A DNA stretch of 8,473 nt from Acidobacteriota bacterium (lineage in GTDB: Bacteria > Acidobacteriota > Terriglobia > Acidoferrales > UBA7541), in NCBI GenBank assembly GCA_019239815.1, contig JAFAZL010000953.1, forward strand, positions 1 through 8,473, in the 5' to 3' direction. Every line of letters starts with the position of its first letter. The stretch's first letter is position 1. The notes under the pieces are model-generated. The model was not told where the DNA came from. It ran no database searches and saw nothing but the letters and a program-made list of their open reading frames with translations. This document shows positions 1 to 6,779 of this stretch, piece after piece. A program made the position numbers and the translations under genes.

Positions 1-84
1 CGTTCGATACTTTTTCGGAAGAGTTTGCGGTGAGGTTGCGCGCCTGAGTTGCGACGTTGAATCGAGGTATCGATCTTGAAAAAT

Positions 85-117
85 CCGCACCCTCTGAAAT
101 CTGAGGGTGCGGCACCC
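85..117. repeat. Intergenic hairpin repeat, family A copy 1
   Basis: A perfect 10-bp inverted repeat: CCGCACCCTC (85-94) pairs with GAGGGTGCGG (103-112) around an 8-base loop, followed by CACCC. A related element lies at 4901-4931 with the same layout (CNCACCCTC, 7-8 base loop, GAGGRTGSGG, then MACCC), so this looks like a dispersed repeat and not a chance hairpin. The reading frame of the downstream MBL gene stays open through it back to a TTG at 76, but no ribosome binding site supports that start, so I treat the element as non-coding. Confidence 0.7.
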
Positions 118-213
118 AGGAGCAGGCGGCGTGTCCAATCCTTTACGTTGCTGGGGGGAACATCGGGAACAGCCGCGACGGAGGTGCTGATAAGCTTTTC
201 TGCGGCCTCGTCT

Positions 214-1209
214 ATGACTAACTTTTCATCGTTGACTCGTTCTCAATCGCTGCGTCCCGCCTTCGCCGCAATGGTCCTGCTGCTCATCATTTTTCTCGTG
301 CCAAATGCGACGGCACAGACGCAGGAGACGCTGGCGACTCCCGTGCCGCCGGATTGGTGCAAGCAACTGCCGCGGCCGGAGTACAAAACGCTGGAGCGTG
401 TGCTGCCCAACGAGCCGTGGTTCGAGGTTTACAAAGTCGCGCCCAACACGCTGGCGATTTACGAGCCGCATCAATCGGAAGAGACGATTGCGTACCTGAT
501 TTCGGGGCCGAAGCAGTCCGTGCTTTTGGACACGGGCATGGGCATCGGCAATTTGAAAGCGCTGGTGACGAAGCTCACGGCAAAGCCGATCGTCGTACTG
601 AACTCACACACGCACAACGACCACATCGGCGACAACTGGCAATTTCCTTACGTCTTCGGGATGGAGACCGCATTCACCAAAGCGAACATGAAGGTGGCGC
701 GCGAAGACGCCCAGGCAGAGATCGCGCCGGGACAAATCTGCGGAGCGACGCCAAAAGGATTCGATCCGAAAACGTACGAGACCAAAGCATGGCACGTTTC
801 GATTCCGATCCACGATGGATTCAAAATCAATCTCGGCTTCGGCCAGCGCACACTCGAAGTGATCGCGACGCCCGGACACACGCCCGATGCGATCTGCCTG
901 CTCGATCGCGAAAACGGATTGCTCTTCACAGGAGACACGTACTATCCCGGCCCGATCTGGCTGTACCGGCCAGAGACCGATCTCGACGCGTATGTCGCAT
1001 CGGTGAAAAAACTTGCCGCCCTCGCGCCGGATTTGAAGATGGTGCTCGGCGCGCATAACTTCCCGGTAGCGCAGCCCTCTGTTTTGCCGAAATTAGTCGA
1101 AGCCATCGAAGCGGTGCGAGCAGGGAAAGGCGAAACGAAGCCGGCCGGCGACGGCAAAGTCTTGCGCACCTACGACGGCTTTTCGTTTCTGATGAAAGCT
1201 GACAAATAG
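214..1209 (+). CDS. Exported MBL-fold metallo-hydrolase
   Basis: This is a metallo-beta-lactamase-fold hydrolase of 331 residues, probably binding two zinc ions and acting outside the cytoplasm. Residues 1-34 form a signal peptide: basic residues early, the hydrophobic run MVLLLIIFLV, then NATA before Q35 as a likely cleavage site. The metal motif HTHNDH is at residues 132-137. Further ligands are H222 (in TPGHTPD), D241 (in FTGDTYYPG) and H281 (in LGAHN), so the complete set is present. The ATG at 214 puts the signal peptide at the N-terminus. The frame also runs back to a TTG at 76, but that stretch crosses a repeat hairpin and adds 46 residues unlike a signal sequence. A GGAGG at 180-184 is too far from 214 to be its ribosome site, so the start is not fully settled. 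The motif resembles class B3/glyoxalase II-like enzymes, but the substrate cannot be read from sequence; beta-lactamase activity is possible, not shown. Confidence 0.88.
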   Translation: MTNFSSLTRSQSLRPAFAAMVLLLIIFLVPNATAQTQETLATPVPPDWCKQLPRPEYKTLERVLPNEPWFEVYKVAPNTLAIYEPHQSEETIAYLISGPKQSVLLDTGMGIGNLKALVTKLTAKPIVVLNSHTHNDHIGDNWQFPYVFGMETAFTKANMKVAREDAQAEIAPGQICGATPKGFDPKTYETKAWHVSIPIHDGFKINLGFGQRTLEVIATPGHTPDAICLLDRENGLLFTGDTYYPGPIWLYRPETDLDAYVASVKKLAALAPDLKMVLGAHNFPVAQPSVLPKLVEAIEAVRAGKGETKPAGDGKVLRTYDGFSFLMKADK

Positions 1210-1299
1210 CTGCTAAAATTTCTTGAAAGCGTAGCAGGATCATATCGCTGCGCGGTGCAGCAAAACTGCACGCCCAAAAACTCCGGTAGAATCTGCTCG

Positions 1300-1800
1300 A
1301 TGCTTCGCCATAATCATCCAGAAATAAGTGGCGCGACTTATGTCGTGTTTGCCGATGCGCAGCGCCGCTACACCGATTTCACCGACGAGGTCTGCACGCT
1401 GCTGGGATATTCACGCAAAGACCTGCTGCAAAAATCGGTCGACGACGTAAGCTTCAAGATGGACAACGTGTCGCAAGTTTTCGATCGATTTCTGCAGCAC
1501 GGAAAAATGGAAGGCGACTACGTTTTGCGGCACAAAGACGGCGCCGCGATCCCGATCCGTTTTCGCGCGCTGACTTTTCCGGATGGCTGCAACGCGGCGA
1601 TATGGACTCCGATTAAGGATTGGCGTGAACCGTATCTGGCGGCGCTGATTGAAACGAATCCCGCGAAGTTGACGCGGAAGGTGGAAGTCGCAATGTCGGC
1701 CATCGACCGGGCGGGACACGGCGCAAGCGCGGCAGAACAGCAGGCATTGCGCGACGCGCGGTCGGCGCTGGGAGTTCTGTCGCGCGGCACGGGGCGGTAG
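1300..1800 (+). CDS. Stand-alone PAS-domain protein
   Basis: A small sensory protein of 166 residues. Residues about 11-112 read as a PAS domain: an early strand (TYVVFADAQRRYTDF), the PAS-typical LLGYSRKDLL at 34-43, and a late segment with HKDGAAIPIRFRA. The remaining 50 or so residues are mostly helical and Ala-rich, and contain no recognisable histidine kinase, GGDEF, EAL or helix-turn-helix output domain. It has no signal peptide or membrane segment and is probably cytoplasmic, passing a signal by protein contact. The frame is open from a GTG at 1255, but the ATG at 1300 gives a cleaner PAS N-terminus. No good ribosome site precedes 1300; instead TAGAAT (1287-1292) sits 7 bases before it. 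The ligand and the partner are unknown. Confidence 0.72.
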   Translation: MLRHNHPEISGATYVVFADAQRRYTDFTDEVCTLLGYSRKDLLQKSVDDVSFKMDNVSQVFDRFLQHGKMEGDYVLRHKDGAAIPIRFRALTFPDGCNAAIWTPIKDWREPYLAALIETNPAKLTRKVEVAMSAIDRAGHGASAAEQQALRDARSALGVLSRGTGR

Positions 1801-1872
1801 GACTCTTTACAGGAATATTTCAGCCTCGACTCCCCGGTTCGGCGGTAGACTCAAGATGTTGGGTAGGGTGTC

Positions 1873-2547
1873 TTGCGCCATCACGTCCAAGCGAAAACGG
1901 TGTCTGTCGTGGCCCTGATTGTGGTTGGGCTTCTTGCGACGAGTGTCGGCATTGCGATCCCCGCTCCCGCCGCCCCAAAGCCGAATCACGAAAAAAACAT
2001 TTTCAATTACGAAGGCGGCCTGTTTCTGCAGACGAACGGCTCCGTTCCGAATGGGCCGTGCTTCCGGATTTCAGGGCACGTTGCGGCACCGGGATTTTTC
2101 GACAACTTGAAACGAATCGATACGGACGCAGGCGCAACGTTCCGCCGCGGGTCGGAAAACGTGACGCAATTCCCCGCACAGATTTCCCTTCAATTCGTCG
2201 TTTTCGATCACTACGACACGACGTGTCCGCCCCAGGTGGAGAACACCAGCGGCACGCCGCACCTGACACGGGCAATGATGGCGAGCATGCATTTGTACTT
2301 GTACTGGAAGCACGGTGTGGAATTGCGCCCGATCGCGGACGTCGTGCCAAAATATTTTTCAGTCGATCCGATCATGCCGACCGCGTCGGCACGCGCCGCA
2401 TCGAACGGCGGAACGGTGTCCGAGAGGCTGGCGTGGAGCTATGAATTCGCGGTACCCAGCGCAGGGGTCCCTCTCAGCGACAGCTTGGTTTTGGTGATGC
2501 GAACAGCCGATAATCGCATCGCGGCGCGCGTCGCAGCACGCATGTAG
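1873..2547 (+). CDS. Exported hypothetical protein
   Basis: I do not recognise the family. The 224-residue product has a basic start (RHHVQAK) and a hydrophobic stretch (residues 10-29, SVVALIVVGLLATSVGIAIP) followed by APAAP, so it is probably secreted or periplasmic after cleavage near residue 34. The mature part is soluble-looking, with alternating strands such as FLQTNG, CFRISGHV and ISLQFVVFDHYD. It has only two cysteines, C63 and C118, which could form a disulfide outside the cytoplasm. The C-terminal half is Ala/Arg-rich and ends NRIAARVAARM. The start is a TTG at 1873, the first start codon after an in-frame stop at 1864; the purine-rich GGGTAGGG just upstream (1861-1868) could act as a poor ribosome site. 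A later GTG at 1900 would shorten the basic region. It begins 72 bases after the PAS gene. Confidence 0.62.
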   Translation: MRHHVQAKTVSVVALIVVGLLATSVGIAIPAPAAPKPNHEKNIFNYEGGLFLQTNGSVPNGPCFRISGHVAAPGFFDNLKRIDTDAGATFRRGSENVTQFPAQISLQFVVFDHYDTTCPPQVENTSGTPHLTRAMMASMHLYLYWKHGVELRPIADVVPKYFSVDPIMPTASARAASNGGTVSERLAWSYEFAVPSAGVPLSDSLVLVMRTADNRIAARVAARM

Positions 2548-2548
2548 C

Positions 2549-2565
2549 TGGCAGGCGCCCTGCCA
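2549..2565 (+). other. Short stem-loop just after a stop codon
   Basis: TGGCAGG (2549-2555) pairs perfectly with CCTGCCA (2559-2565) over a 3-base loop, beginning right after the stop codon of the exported hypothetical gene. It may protect the 3' end or weakly stop transcription. There is no run of T after it (the sequence continues CGAAATTT), so I do not call it an intrinsic terminator. Confidence 0.35.
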
Positions 2566-2655
2566 CGAAATTTGCTCACAGGATTTCCTCAAGACTGTTT
2601 TTCGGCGACCGATCTCATTCGGGTGCCGTTTGGCGTTAACTCTGCCGTTATGTAT

Positions 2656-2795
2656 GGGTACCCGTTCAAAGGACTAAGGTGGTCTAACTGGCCTACTGTC
2701 CTAAATTAGTTCATTCGGACAGTAGTCCGGCGGGTAACGGAACCCTATTGTCATCAGGCGGTCGCAAGCGTAAACCTCCTACGCCCCACGCTTGC
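2656..2795 (+). promoter_or_regulatory. Structured leader upstream of the malectin gene
   Basis: The 292-base gap before the malectin gene holds several inverted repeats in a row: the palindrome GGGTACCC (2656-2663), CTACTGTCC with GGACAGTAG (2693-2701/2717-2725), GGGT with ACCC (2732-2735/2742-2745), and GCAAGCGT with ACGCTTGC (2764-2771/2788-2795). The last hairpin carries CCTCCT (2775-2780) in its loop, the exact complement of AGGAGG in the ribosome binding site at 2827-2834. This could be a regulated 5' untranslated region. I could not match it to a known riboswitch class by eye, and no promoter is clear, so whether the whole stretch is transcribed is unproven. Confidence 0.4.
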
Positions 2796-2826
2796 AAACC
2801 AAACAATTAGAAAGAAGTTGGCCCTC

Positions 2827-2834
2827 GGAGGAGG
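2827..2834 (+). promoter_or_regulatory. Strong ribosome binding site deciding a GTG start
   Basis: GGAGGAGG lies 5 bases before the GTG at 2840. This fixes the start of the malectin protein, because the same frame is open back to a TTG at 2792 that lies inside a hairpin arm. From 2840 the product begins directly with a basic MRK and a hydrophobic signal sequence. Confidence 0.85.
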
Positions 2835-2839
2835 AATTC

Positions 2840-3685
2840 GTGAGGAAAGCCCTGGCTCTCGTTGTATTTGCATTGGCGACGTGTGGAATGGCACATGCGC
2901 AGACATCGGCAATCCGCGTGAAGTGCGGCGGATCGGGATATACCGACTCGAAAGGACAAGCGTGGTCGGCGGACAAGGATTTTAACGGTGGGTTGGTGAG
3001 CGTGGTTGGCGGCCCGGTCTCGGGGACGACTGATCCGACGTTGTTTCAAGACGGCCGAATGGCACCTGACGCCGGACCGCTGGTTTACACGTTCCCAGTC
3101 GCGAACGGTTCCTACCATGCGAATCTCTATTTCGCGGAACTGTATAGCGGGGACGCATTTGTTGGCGGGCGAGTTTTCAACGTGAAGGTGGAAGGCACCA
3201 CGATCTTGCAGAACTTCGACATCTTCAAGACCGTGGGTGCGAACACAGCGCTGGTCAAGGGCGTGGATTTCGCGGTATCGAATGGCGCGGCGACGATCGA
3301 ACTGGACAACGTTCCGGGACACGATCGCGGCAAGATTGCGGCGATCGAGATCACCTCAAACTCGAGCTCAGGCGCTACCAACCCATCGTTGACGCTGAAT
3401 TTCACGTACCCTGACAACACTCCGGTACAGGGAACGCTGAACTACGCGGTTTCGAGCGGAACGGTGAAATTGAGCGGCGCGGTGCCGCTGCAAAACGGCC
3501 AGGCCAACTGCATGCTGTTCAGTTCGCCTTCGGCGCTGGGGCTGAGTGGGCAGTTCAATGTGACGCTGAGCCTGACAGATTCGACGAATAAGTCTCTTTG
3601 GCAGATCACTTTGGCGATGGATCCGACGAACGTGAGCTTGGGGTCGGTCCAGAGTTCGACCCTGAATGTGACGGTACAAAAGTAG
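2840..3685 (+). CDS. Secreted malectin-domain protein
   Basis: An exported 281-residue protein. Residues 1-20 are a signal peptide (MRK, hydrophobic core LALVVFALA, then AHA before Q21). Residues about 24-173 match the malectin domain, a carbohydrate-binding beta-sandwich: IRVKCGGSGYTDSKGQAW at the start, YTFPVANGSYHANLYFAE near 83-100, GGRVFNVKVEG and LQNFDIFK at 109-130, and KIAAIEI near 165-171. After an SNSSSGATN linker, residues about 182-281 form a second, strand-rich domain of unknown type with an Ig/fibronectin-like look. No catalytic residues are seen, so the likely role is binding sugars or glycans outside the cytoplasm, perhaps at the cell surface; the ligand is not known. The GTG start is set by the ribosome site 5 bases upstream. 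The gene has its own strong terminator and a structured leader, which suggests a single-gene transcript. Confidence 0.85.
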   Translation: MRKALALVVFALATCGMAHAQTSAIRVKCGGSGYTDSKGQAWSADKDFNGGLVSVVGGPVSGTTDPTLFQDGRMAPDAGPLVYTFPVANGSYHANLYFAELYSGDAFVGGRVFNVKVEGTTILQNFDIFKTVGANTALVKGVDFAVSNGAATIELDNVPGHDRGKIAAIEITSNSSSGATNPSLTLNFTYPDNTPVQGTLNYAVSSGTVKLSGAVPLQNGQANCMLFSSPSALGLSGQFNVTLSLTDSTNKSLWQITLAMDPTNVSLGSVQSSTLNVTVQK

Positions 3686-3712
3686 TAGATTCTTTTTGAG
3701 CTTGCAGTACGG

Positions 3713-3759
3713 CGCCGCTCCCACTGATTGGCTTGGGCTGGTGGGGGCGGCGTTTTTTT
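3713..3759 (+). terminator. Intrinsic terminator after the malectin gene
   Basis: CGCCGCTCCCAC (3713-3724) pairs with GTGGGGGCGGCG (3741-3752), a 12-bp stem with a single G-T wobble, followed directly by seven T (3753-3759). It is 27 bases past the stop codon and separates the malectin gene from the flavin monooxygenase gene. Confidence 0.92.
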
Positions 3760-3839
3760 GTGTCTTGGCTAGCGCCGATGAGCTGAAATAACCCGGGTGG
3801 GGATGCGATCATCCAATGGTGGTTCCACGGATGACGTAG

Positions 3840-4862
3840 ATGATTCCATTTTCCATTCTTGATCTGTCGCCGATACCGCAAGGGGCGAGTGCGGCGGATG
3901 CGCTGCGCAATTCGCTTGATCTGGCGCAACACGTGGAGAACTGGGGCTACAACCGCTACTGGCTGGCGGAGCACCACAATATGCCCGGGATTGCGAGCGC
4001 GGCGACGTCGATCGTGATTGGGCATGTAGCGGCGGGGACGAAGACGATTCGCGTGGGTTCGGGGGGCATCATGCTGCCGAACCACTCGCCGCTGGTGATT
4101 GCGGAGCAGTTTGGGACACTGGCGTCGCTGTTTCCGGGGCGCATTGAGCTGGGGCTAGGGCGAGCGCCGGGGACGGATCAGGCGACGGTGCGAGCACTGC
4201 GGCGCGATCCGATCGCGGCTGCGGACCGATTTCCAGACGATGTACTGGAGTTGCAGCACTATTTCGAAGAGCCTGAGCCTGGGCAGAAAGTGCGTGCGGT
4301 GCCCGGAATGGGCTTGAAGGTGCCGATCTGGCTGCTCGGGTCGAGTTTGTTCAGCGCGCAGCTGGCGGCGCGGATGGGATTGCCGTTTGCATTCGCGTCG
4401 CATTTTGCTCCGGCGGAGATGATGGACGCGGTGCATTTGTATCGGGCGACGTTTCGACCGTCGAAGGAACTGGAGAAGCCGTACGTGATGCTGGGGATCA
4501 ATGTGATTTGCGCGGCGACGGATGGAGAGGCGCGGAGGCAGTTCACGTCGGTGCAGCAGTCGTTTACGAATTTGCGGCGCGGGACGCCGGGGCAGATTCC
4601 GCCGCCGATCGATGATATCGAGACGTACTGGTCACCGGCGGAGAAGGCGGTGGCGAGTCATATGTTGGCGGTAACGGCGGTGGGATCGCCGGAGACGGTA
4701 TTGCGAGGGCTGCAGAATTTTGTGGATGTGATGCGGCCGGATGAGTTGATCATGACGGCGCATCTTTATGATCATCGGGCGAGGGTGGGGTCGTTTGAGA
4801 GGGTTGCGGGGTTGAGGGAGAGGATTGTAGAGTCGCAGAAAGAAGTGGCGGCGCGGGGTTGA
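3840..4862 (+). CDS. LLM-class flavin monooxygenase, YhbW type
   Basis: A 340-residue luciferase-like monooxygenase, closely resembling E. coli YhbW (about 335 residues), which I recall as sharing long identical blocks. Such enzymes use reduced FMN or a related flavin with oxygen and fold as a TIM barrel in the cytoplasm; the natural substrate of the YhbW group is not established. Visible blocks: [12 protein letters not shown] near the start, [19 protein letters not shown] (39-57), [20 protein letters not shown] (73-92), [14 protein letters not shown] (100-113), PIWLLGSS and [11 protein letters not shown] in the middle, and [13 protein letters not shown] further on. Length and motif order fit an intact gene. 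The ATG at 3840 aligns with the family N-terminus, although the ribosome site before it is weak. It follows the malectin terminator and precedes a repeat-bearing gap, so it is probably transcribed alone. Confidence 0.93.
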   Translation: MIPFSILDLSPIPQGASAADALRNSLDLAQHVENWGYNRYWLAEHHNMPGIASAATSIVIGHVAAGTKTIRVGSGGIMLPNHSPLVIAEQFGTLASLFPGRIELGLGRAPGTDQATVRALRRDPIAAADRFPDDVLELQHYFEEPEPGQKVRAVPGMGLKVPIWLLGSSLFSAQLAARMGLPFAFASHFAPAEMMDAVHLYRATFRPSKELEKPYVMLGINVICAATDGEARRQFTSVQQSFTNLRRGTPGQIPPPIDDIETYWSPAEKAVASHMLAVTAVGSPETVLRGLQNFVDVMRPDELIMTAHLYDHRARVGSFERVAGLRERIVESQKEVAARG

Positions 4863-4900
4863 GAGGGCGGAAAGGCAAAAGGAAAGTCAAAGTCGAAGAA

Positions 4901-4931
4901 CCCACCCTCACAAAGCGAGGATGGGGAACCC
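4901..4931. repeat. Intergenic hairpin repeat, family A copy 2
   Basis: CCCACCCTC (4901-4909) pairs with GAGGATGGG (4917-4925) over a 7-base loop, with one C-A mismatch (4905/4921), and is followed by AACCC. It matches the element at 85-117 in layout. AACCCG (4927-4932) and CGGGTT (4946-4951) form a further small stem right after it. Confidence 0.55.
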
Positions 4932-4968
4932 GCGGTGCCCGTGGACGGGTTTCTGTTGAGGATAACGC

Positions 4969-5007
4969 TGAGATCCTTCGGCGTCTTGCAGACGCCTCAG
5001 GATGACA
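4969..5007. repeat. Intergenic hairpin repeat, family B copy 1
   Basis: A 39-base element starting TGAGATCCTTCGG and ending CCTCAGGATGACA. It folds as ATCCT (4973-4977), TC, GGCGTCT (4980-4986), loop TGC, AGACGCC (4990-4996), TC, AGGAT (4999-5003). A second 39-base copy with the same ends is at 6703-6741. It lies between two genes of the same direction. Confidence 0.8.
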
Positions 5008-5039
5008 AGCCTCTAAATAGCGCCCAACCATGTTTTGGG

Positions 5040-5066
5040 TTGCGATTGTGAAATTTGCGTTACAAT
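5040..5066 (+). promoter_or_regulatory. Promoter candidate for the S10 peptidase gene
   Basis: TACAAT (5061-5066) is a good -10 hexamer, with TTGCGA (5040-5045) as a possible -35 at a short 15-base spacing. Transcription would begin near 5073, leaving a leader of about 30 bases that includes the ribosome site at 5091-5096. Called by eye only. Confidence 0.4.
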
Positions 5067-5090
5067 CCCCGGCGTTTGAGCGGAAACGAC

Positions 5091-5096
5091 GGGGAG
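5091..5096 (+). promoter_or_regulatory. Ribosome binding site deciding the S10 start
   Basis: GGGGAG lies 6 bases before the ATG at 5103. The frame is open back to a TTG at 5055, but that codon overlaps the likely promoter and would put 16 extra residues before an otherwise complete signal peptide. Confidence 0.7.
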
Positions 5097-5102
5097 TGGC
5101 GG

Positions 5103-6662
5103 ATGAAATTCAGGATTATTTTTGTGATTGCGGTGATGCTGTTCCTTCCTGTTGCGCAAGTTTGTGCGCAGAATTCCGATAAAGATAAAGAAGCGAAGAA
5201 TGATAAGCCGGCGGAGAAGTGTGACGCGGCGGCGACGAAGGAAGAAGTGTCGACGACGGATCACACGATTCGGATCGGCGGGCAGAACATTCCGTACAAG
5301 GCGACGGCGAGCACGACGCTGCTGAAGAACGATAAGGGCGACGCGACGGGACTGTTGTATTCGGTGGCGTACACGCGCAGCGATGTGAAGGATCTTTCGA
5401 CGCGGCCTATTTCGTTTTTGTATAACGGCGGGCCGGGCTCGGCGACGATGTGGTTGCACATGGGCGCGTTTGGGCCGCGGCGCGTGCAGACGGTGGACGG
5501 GCAGTTTACGCCGCCGGCGCCGTACAAGCTGGTCGACAACACGGAGAGTTTGCTCGACAAGACGGATCTGGTTTTTATCGACGCGATGGGAACGGGGTAC
5601 AGCCAAGCCGTTTGCAAAGCGCAGGACAAGGATTTTTACGGAGTTGATGAAGATGTGGAGGCGTTCGCGCAGTTCATCGTGACGTATTTGAGCCGGAACA
5701 GCCGGTGGAATTCGCCGAAGTTTTTGATTGGCGAGAGCTATGGGACGTTTCGGTCGGCGGCGCTCGGGAATTATTTGCAGAATCACGATACGGTGCACCT
5801 GAACGGGATTGTGCTGATTTCGTCGGTGCTGGATTTGTCCACGTTATCGTTCGCGCCGGGGGATGATCGGCCGTACATTTTTTACCTGCCGAGCTATGCG
5901 GCGGTGGCCTGGTATCACAAGGTGCTGAAGGATCGGCCGGCGGACTTGCCGGGATTTATCGAAGAGGCGCGGAAATATGCTCAAGGAGAGTATACGGCGG
6001 CGCTTTATAAAGGCGCGGATTTATCGGCAGATGAGAAGGCGGCGGTGGCGAAGAAGTTGTCACGATTTACGGGTTTGAGCGAAGACTATTTGATCAAGGC
6101 GGATTTGCGCGTAACGCTGAGCCAGTTTCGTGTGGAGCTGCAACGGAGCGCGCGGCTGACGACGGGGCGGATCGACGCGCGATTCACAGGATACACGTAC
6201 GATTTGCTGGAAGAGAATGCGCAGGGCGATCCGGAAGGGCCGGCGGTCGGCGGTGCGTATACAGCGCTGATCAATATGTACAACCAGGATGAGCTCAAAT
6301 TTGGACGCGACAAGATTTATCACAACACGAGCGGCGGTGGCGCGGAGTGGAAGTGGACGCGGCAGCAGACAGGTCCGCGGAGATTTTTCCCGGGAGCGCC
6401 GAATGTGGAGGGCGATCTGGCGCAGGCGATGATTACGAATCCGCGGTTGCTAGTCCAGGTCGAGAACGGATATTTCGATTTCGCGACGCCGTTTTTTGCG
6501 ACGGAGTACACGATGACGCATTTGGGTTTACCGGATGCGCTGCAAAAGAATATTAAAGAAGATTACTACTCAGCAGGGCACATGATGTATTTGCACGACG
6601 AGGATCGTGTGGCGTTGCATGGGCAGATCGCGAATTTTATTGAGAAAGCCACAAAGCAGTAG
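5103..6662 (+). CDS. Exported serine carboxypeptidase, family S10
   Basis: A 519-residue serine carboxypeptidase-like enzyme that removes C-terminal residues from peptides, probably in the periplasm or outside the cell. Residues 1-22 are a signal peptide (MKFR, hydrophobic core IIFVIAVMLFLPVA, cleavage after VCA). A charged linker rich in Lys, Asp and Glu follows (24-50). The oxyanion-hole motif NGGPGS is at 108-113. The nucleophile is S212 in GESYG, the acid D459 in YFDFATP, and the base H493 in SAGHMMY, so the alpha/beta-hydrolase triad is complete and correctly ordered. The length fits bacterial S10 proteins. The start is set by the ribosome site at 5091-5096. The gene stands alone between two copies of the same hairpin repeat and ends facing the - strand cluster. 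The peptide substrate is unknown; nutrient scavenging is a guess. Confidence 0.93.
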   Translation: MKFRIIFVIAVMLFLPVAQVCAQNSDKDKEAKNDKPAEKCDAAATKEEVSTTDHTIRIGGQNIPYKATASTTLLKNDKGDATGLLYSVAYTRSDVKDLSTRPISFLYNGGPGSATMWLHMGAFGPRRVQTVDGQFTPPAPYKLVDNTESLLDKTDLVFIDAMGTGYSQAVCKAQDKDFYGVDEDVEAFAQFIVTYLSRNSRWNSPKFLIGESYGTFRSAALGNYLQNHDTVHLNGIVLISSVLDLSTLSFAPGDDRPYIFYLPSYAAVAWYHKVLKDRPADLPGFIEEARKYAQGEYTAALYKGADLSADEKAAVAKKLSRFTGLSEDYLIKADLRVTLSQFRVELQRSARLTTGRIDARFTGYTYDLLEENAQGDPEGPAVGGAYTALINMYNQDELKFGRDKIYHNTSGGGAEWKWTRQQTGPRRFFPGAPNVEGDLAQAMITNPRLLVQVENGYFDFATPFFATEYTMTHLGLPDALQKNIKEDYYSAGHMMYLHDEDRVALHGQIANFIEKATKQ

Positions 6663-6702
6663 GGTGAAGTGGTCGTCGTTGGATTTTGTAGCGTCGAGCG
6701 GT

Positions 6703-6741
6703 TGAGATCCTTCGGTGGCCTGCGGCCGCCTCAGGATGACA
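6703..6741. repeat. Intergenic hairpin repeat, family B copy 2
   Basis: Second copy of the 39-base element: ATCCT (6707-6711), TC, GGTGGCC (6714-6720), loop TGC, GGCCGCC (6724-6730), TC, AGGAT (6733-6737), with one G-T wobble in the central stem. It lies between two converging genes, where its symmetry could help stop transcription from both sides, though no T-run flanks it. Confidence 0.8.
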
Positions 6742-6779
6742 GTGAGTGGGTATGGTGAGCGTCGGTAACGACGCGATGA

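Noticed and set aside
3..47. End of a preceding + strand gene (frame ending ...FAVRLRA, stop at 45-47)
   Set aside because: Plausible as a C-terminus but only 14 codons are visible, too few to support a call; another frame is also open past this point.
76..213. 46-residue N-terminal extension of the MBL protein from a TTG at 76
   Set aside because: It runs through a perfect repeat hairpin, has no ribosome site, and would push the signal peptide away from the N-terminus.
157..213. ECF-sigma type promoter (GGAAC with CGTC)
   Set aside because: Both words occur, but their spacing is far from the usual 15-17 bases.
354..1058. Long open frame of 234 codons inside the MBL gene
   Set aside because: Arg/His-rich translation with no recognisable domain; shadow of the real frame, which has all metal ligands.
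2549..2565. Intrinsic terminator after the exported hypothetical gene
   Set aside because: The stem is only 7 bp and lacks a T-run, so I list it as a stem-loop only.
2656..2795. Cyclic di-GMP (GEMM) riboswitch
   Set aside because: I looked for the conserved GEMM core and could not align it; the hairpin order and loop sequences differ.
5013..5798. 261-codon - strand frame opposite the S10 gene
   Set aside because: Extremely Arg-rich translation typical of antisense frames in GC-rich DNA; the + strand carries a full S10 triad.
76..6662. A single operon of all five + strand genes
   Set aside because: A strong terminator at 3713-3759 and repeat-filled gaps break it into separate units, and the functions do not join into a pathway.
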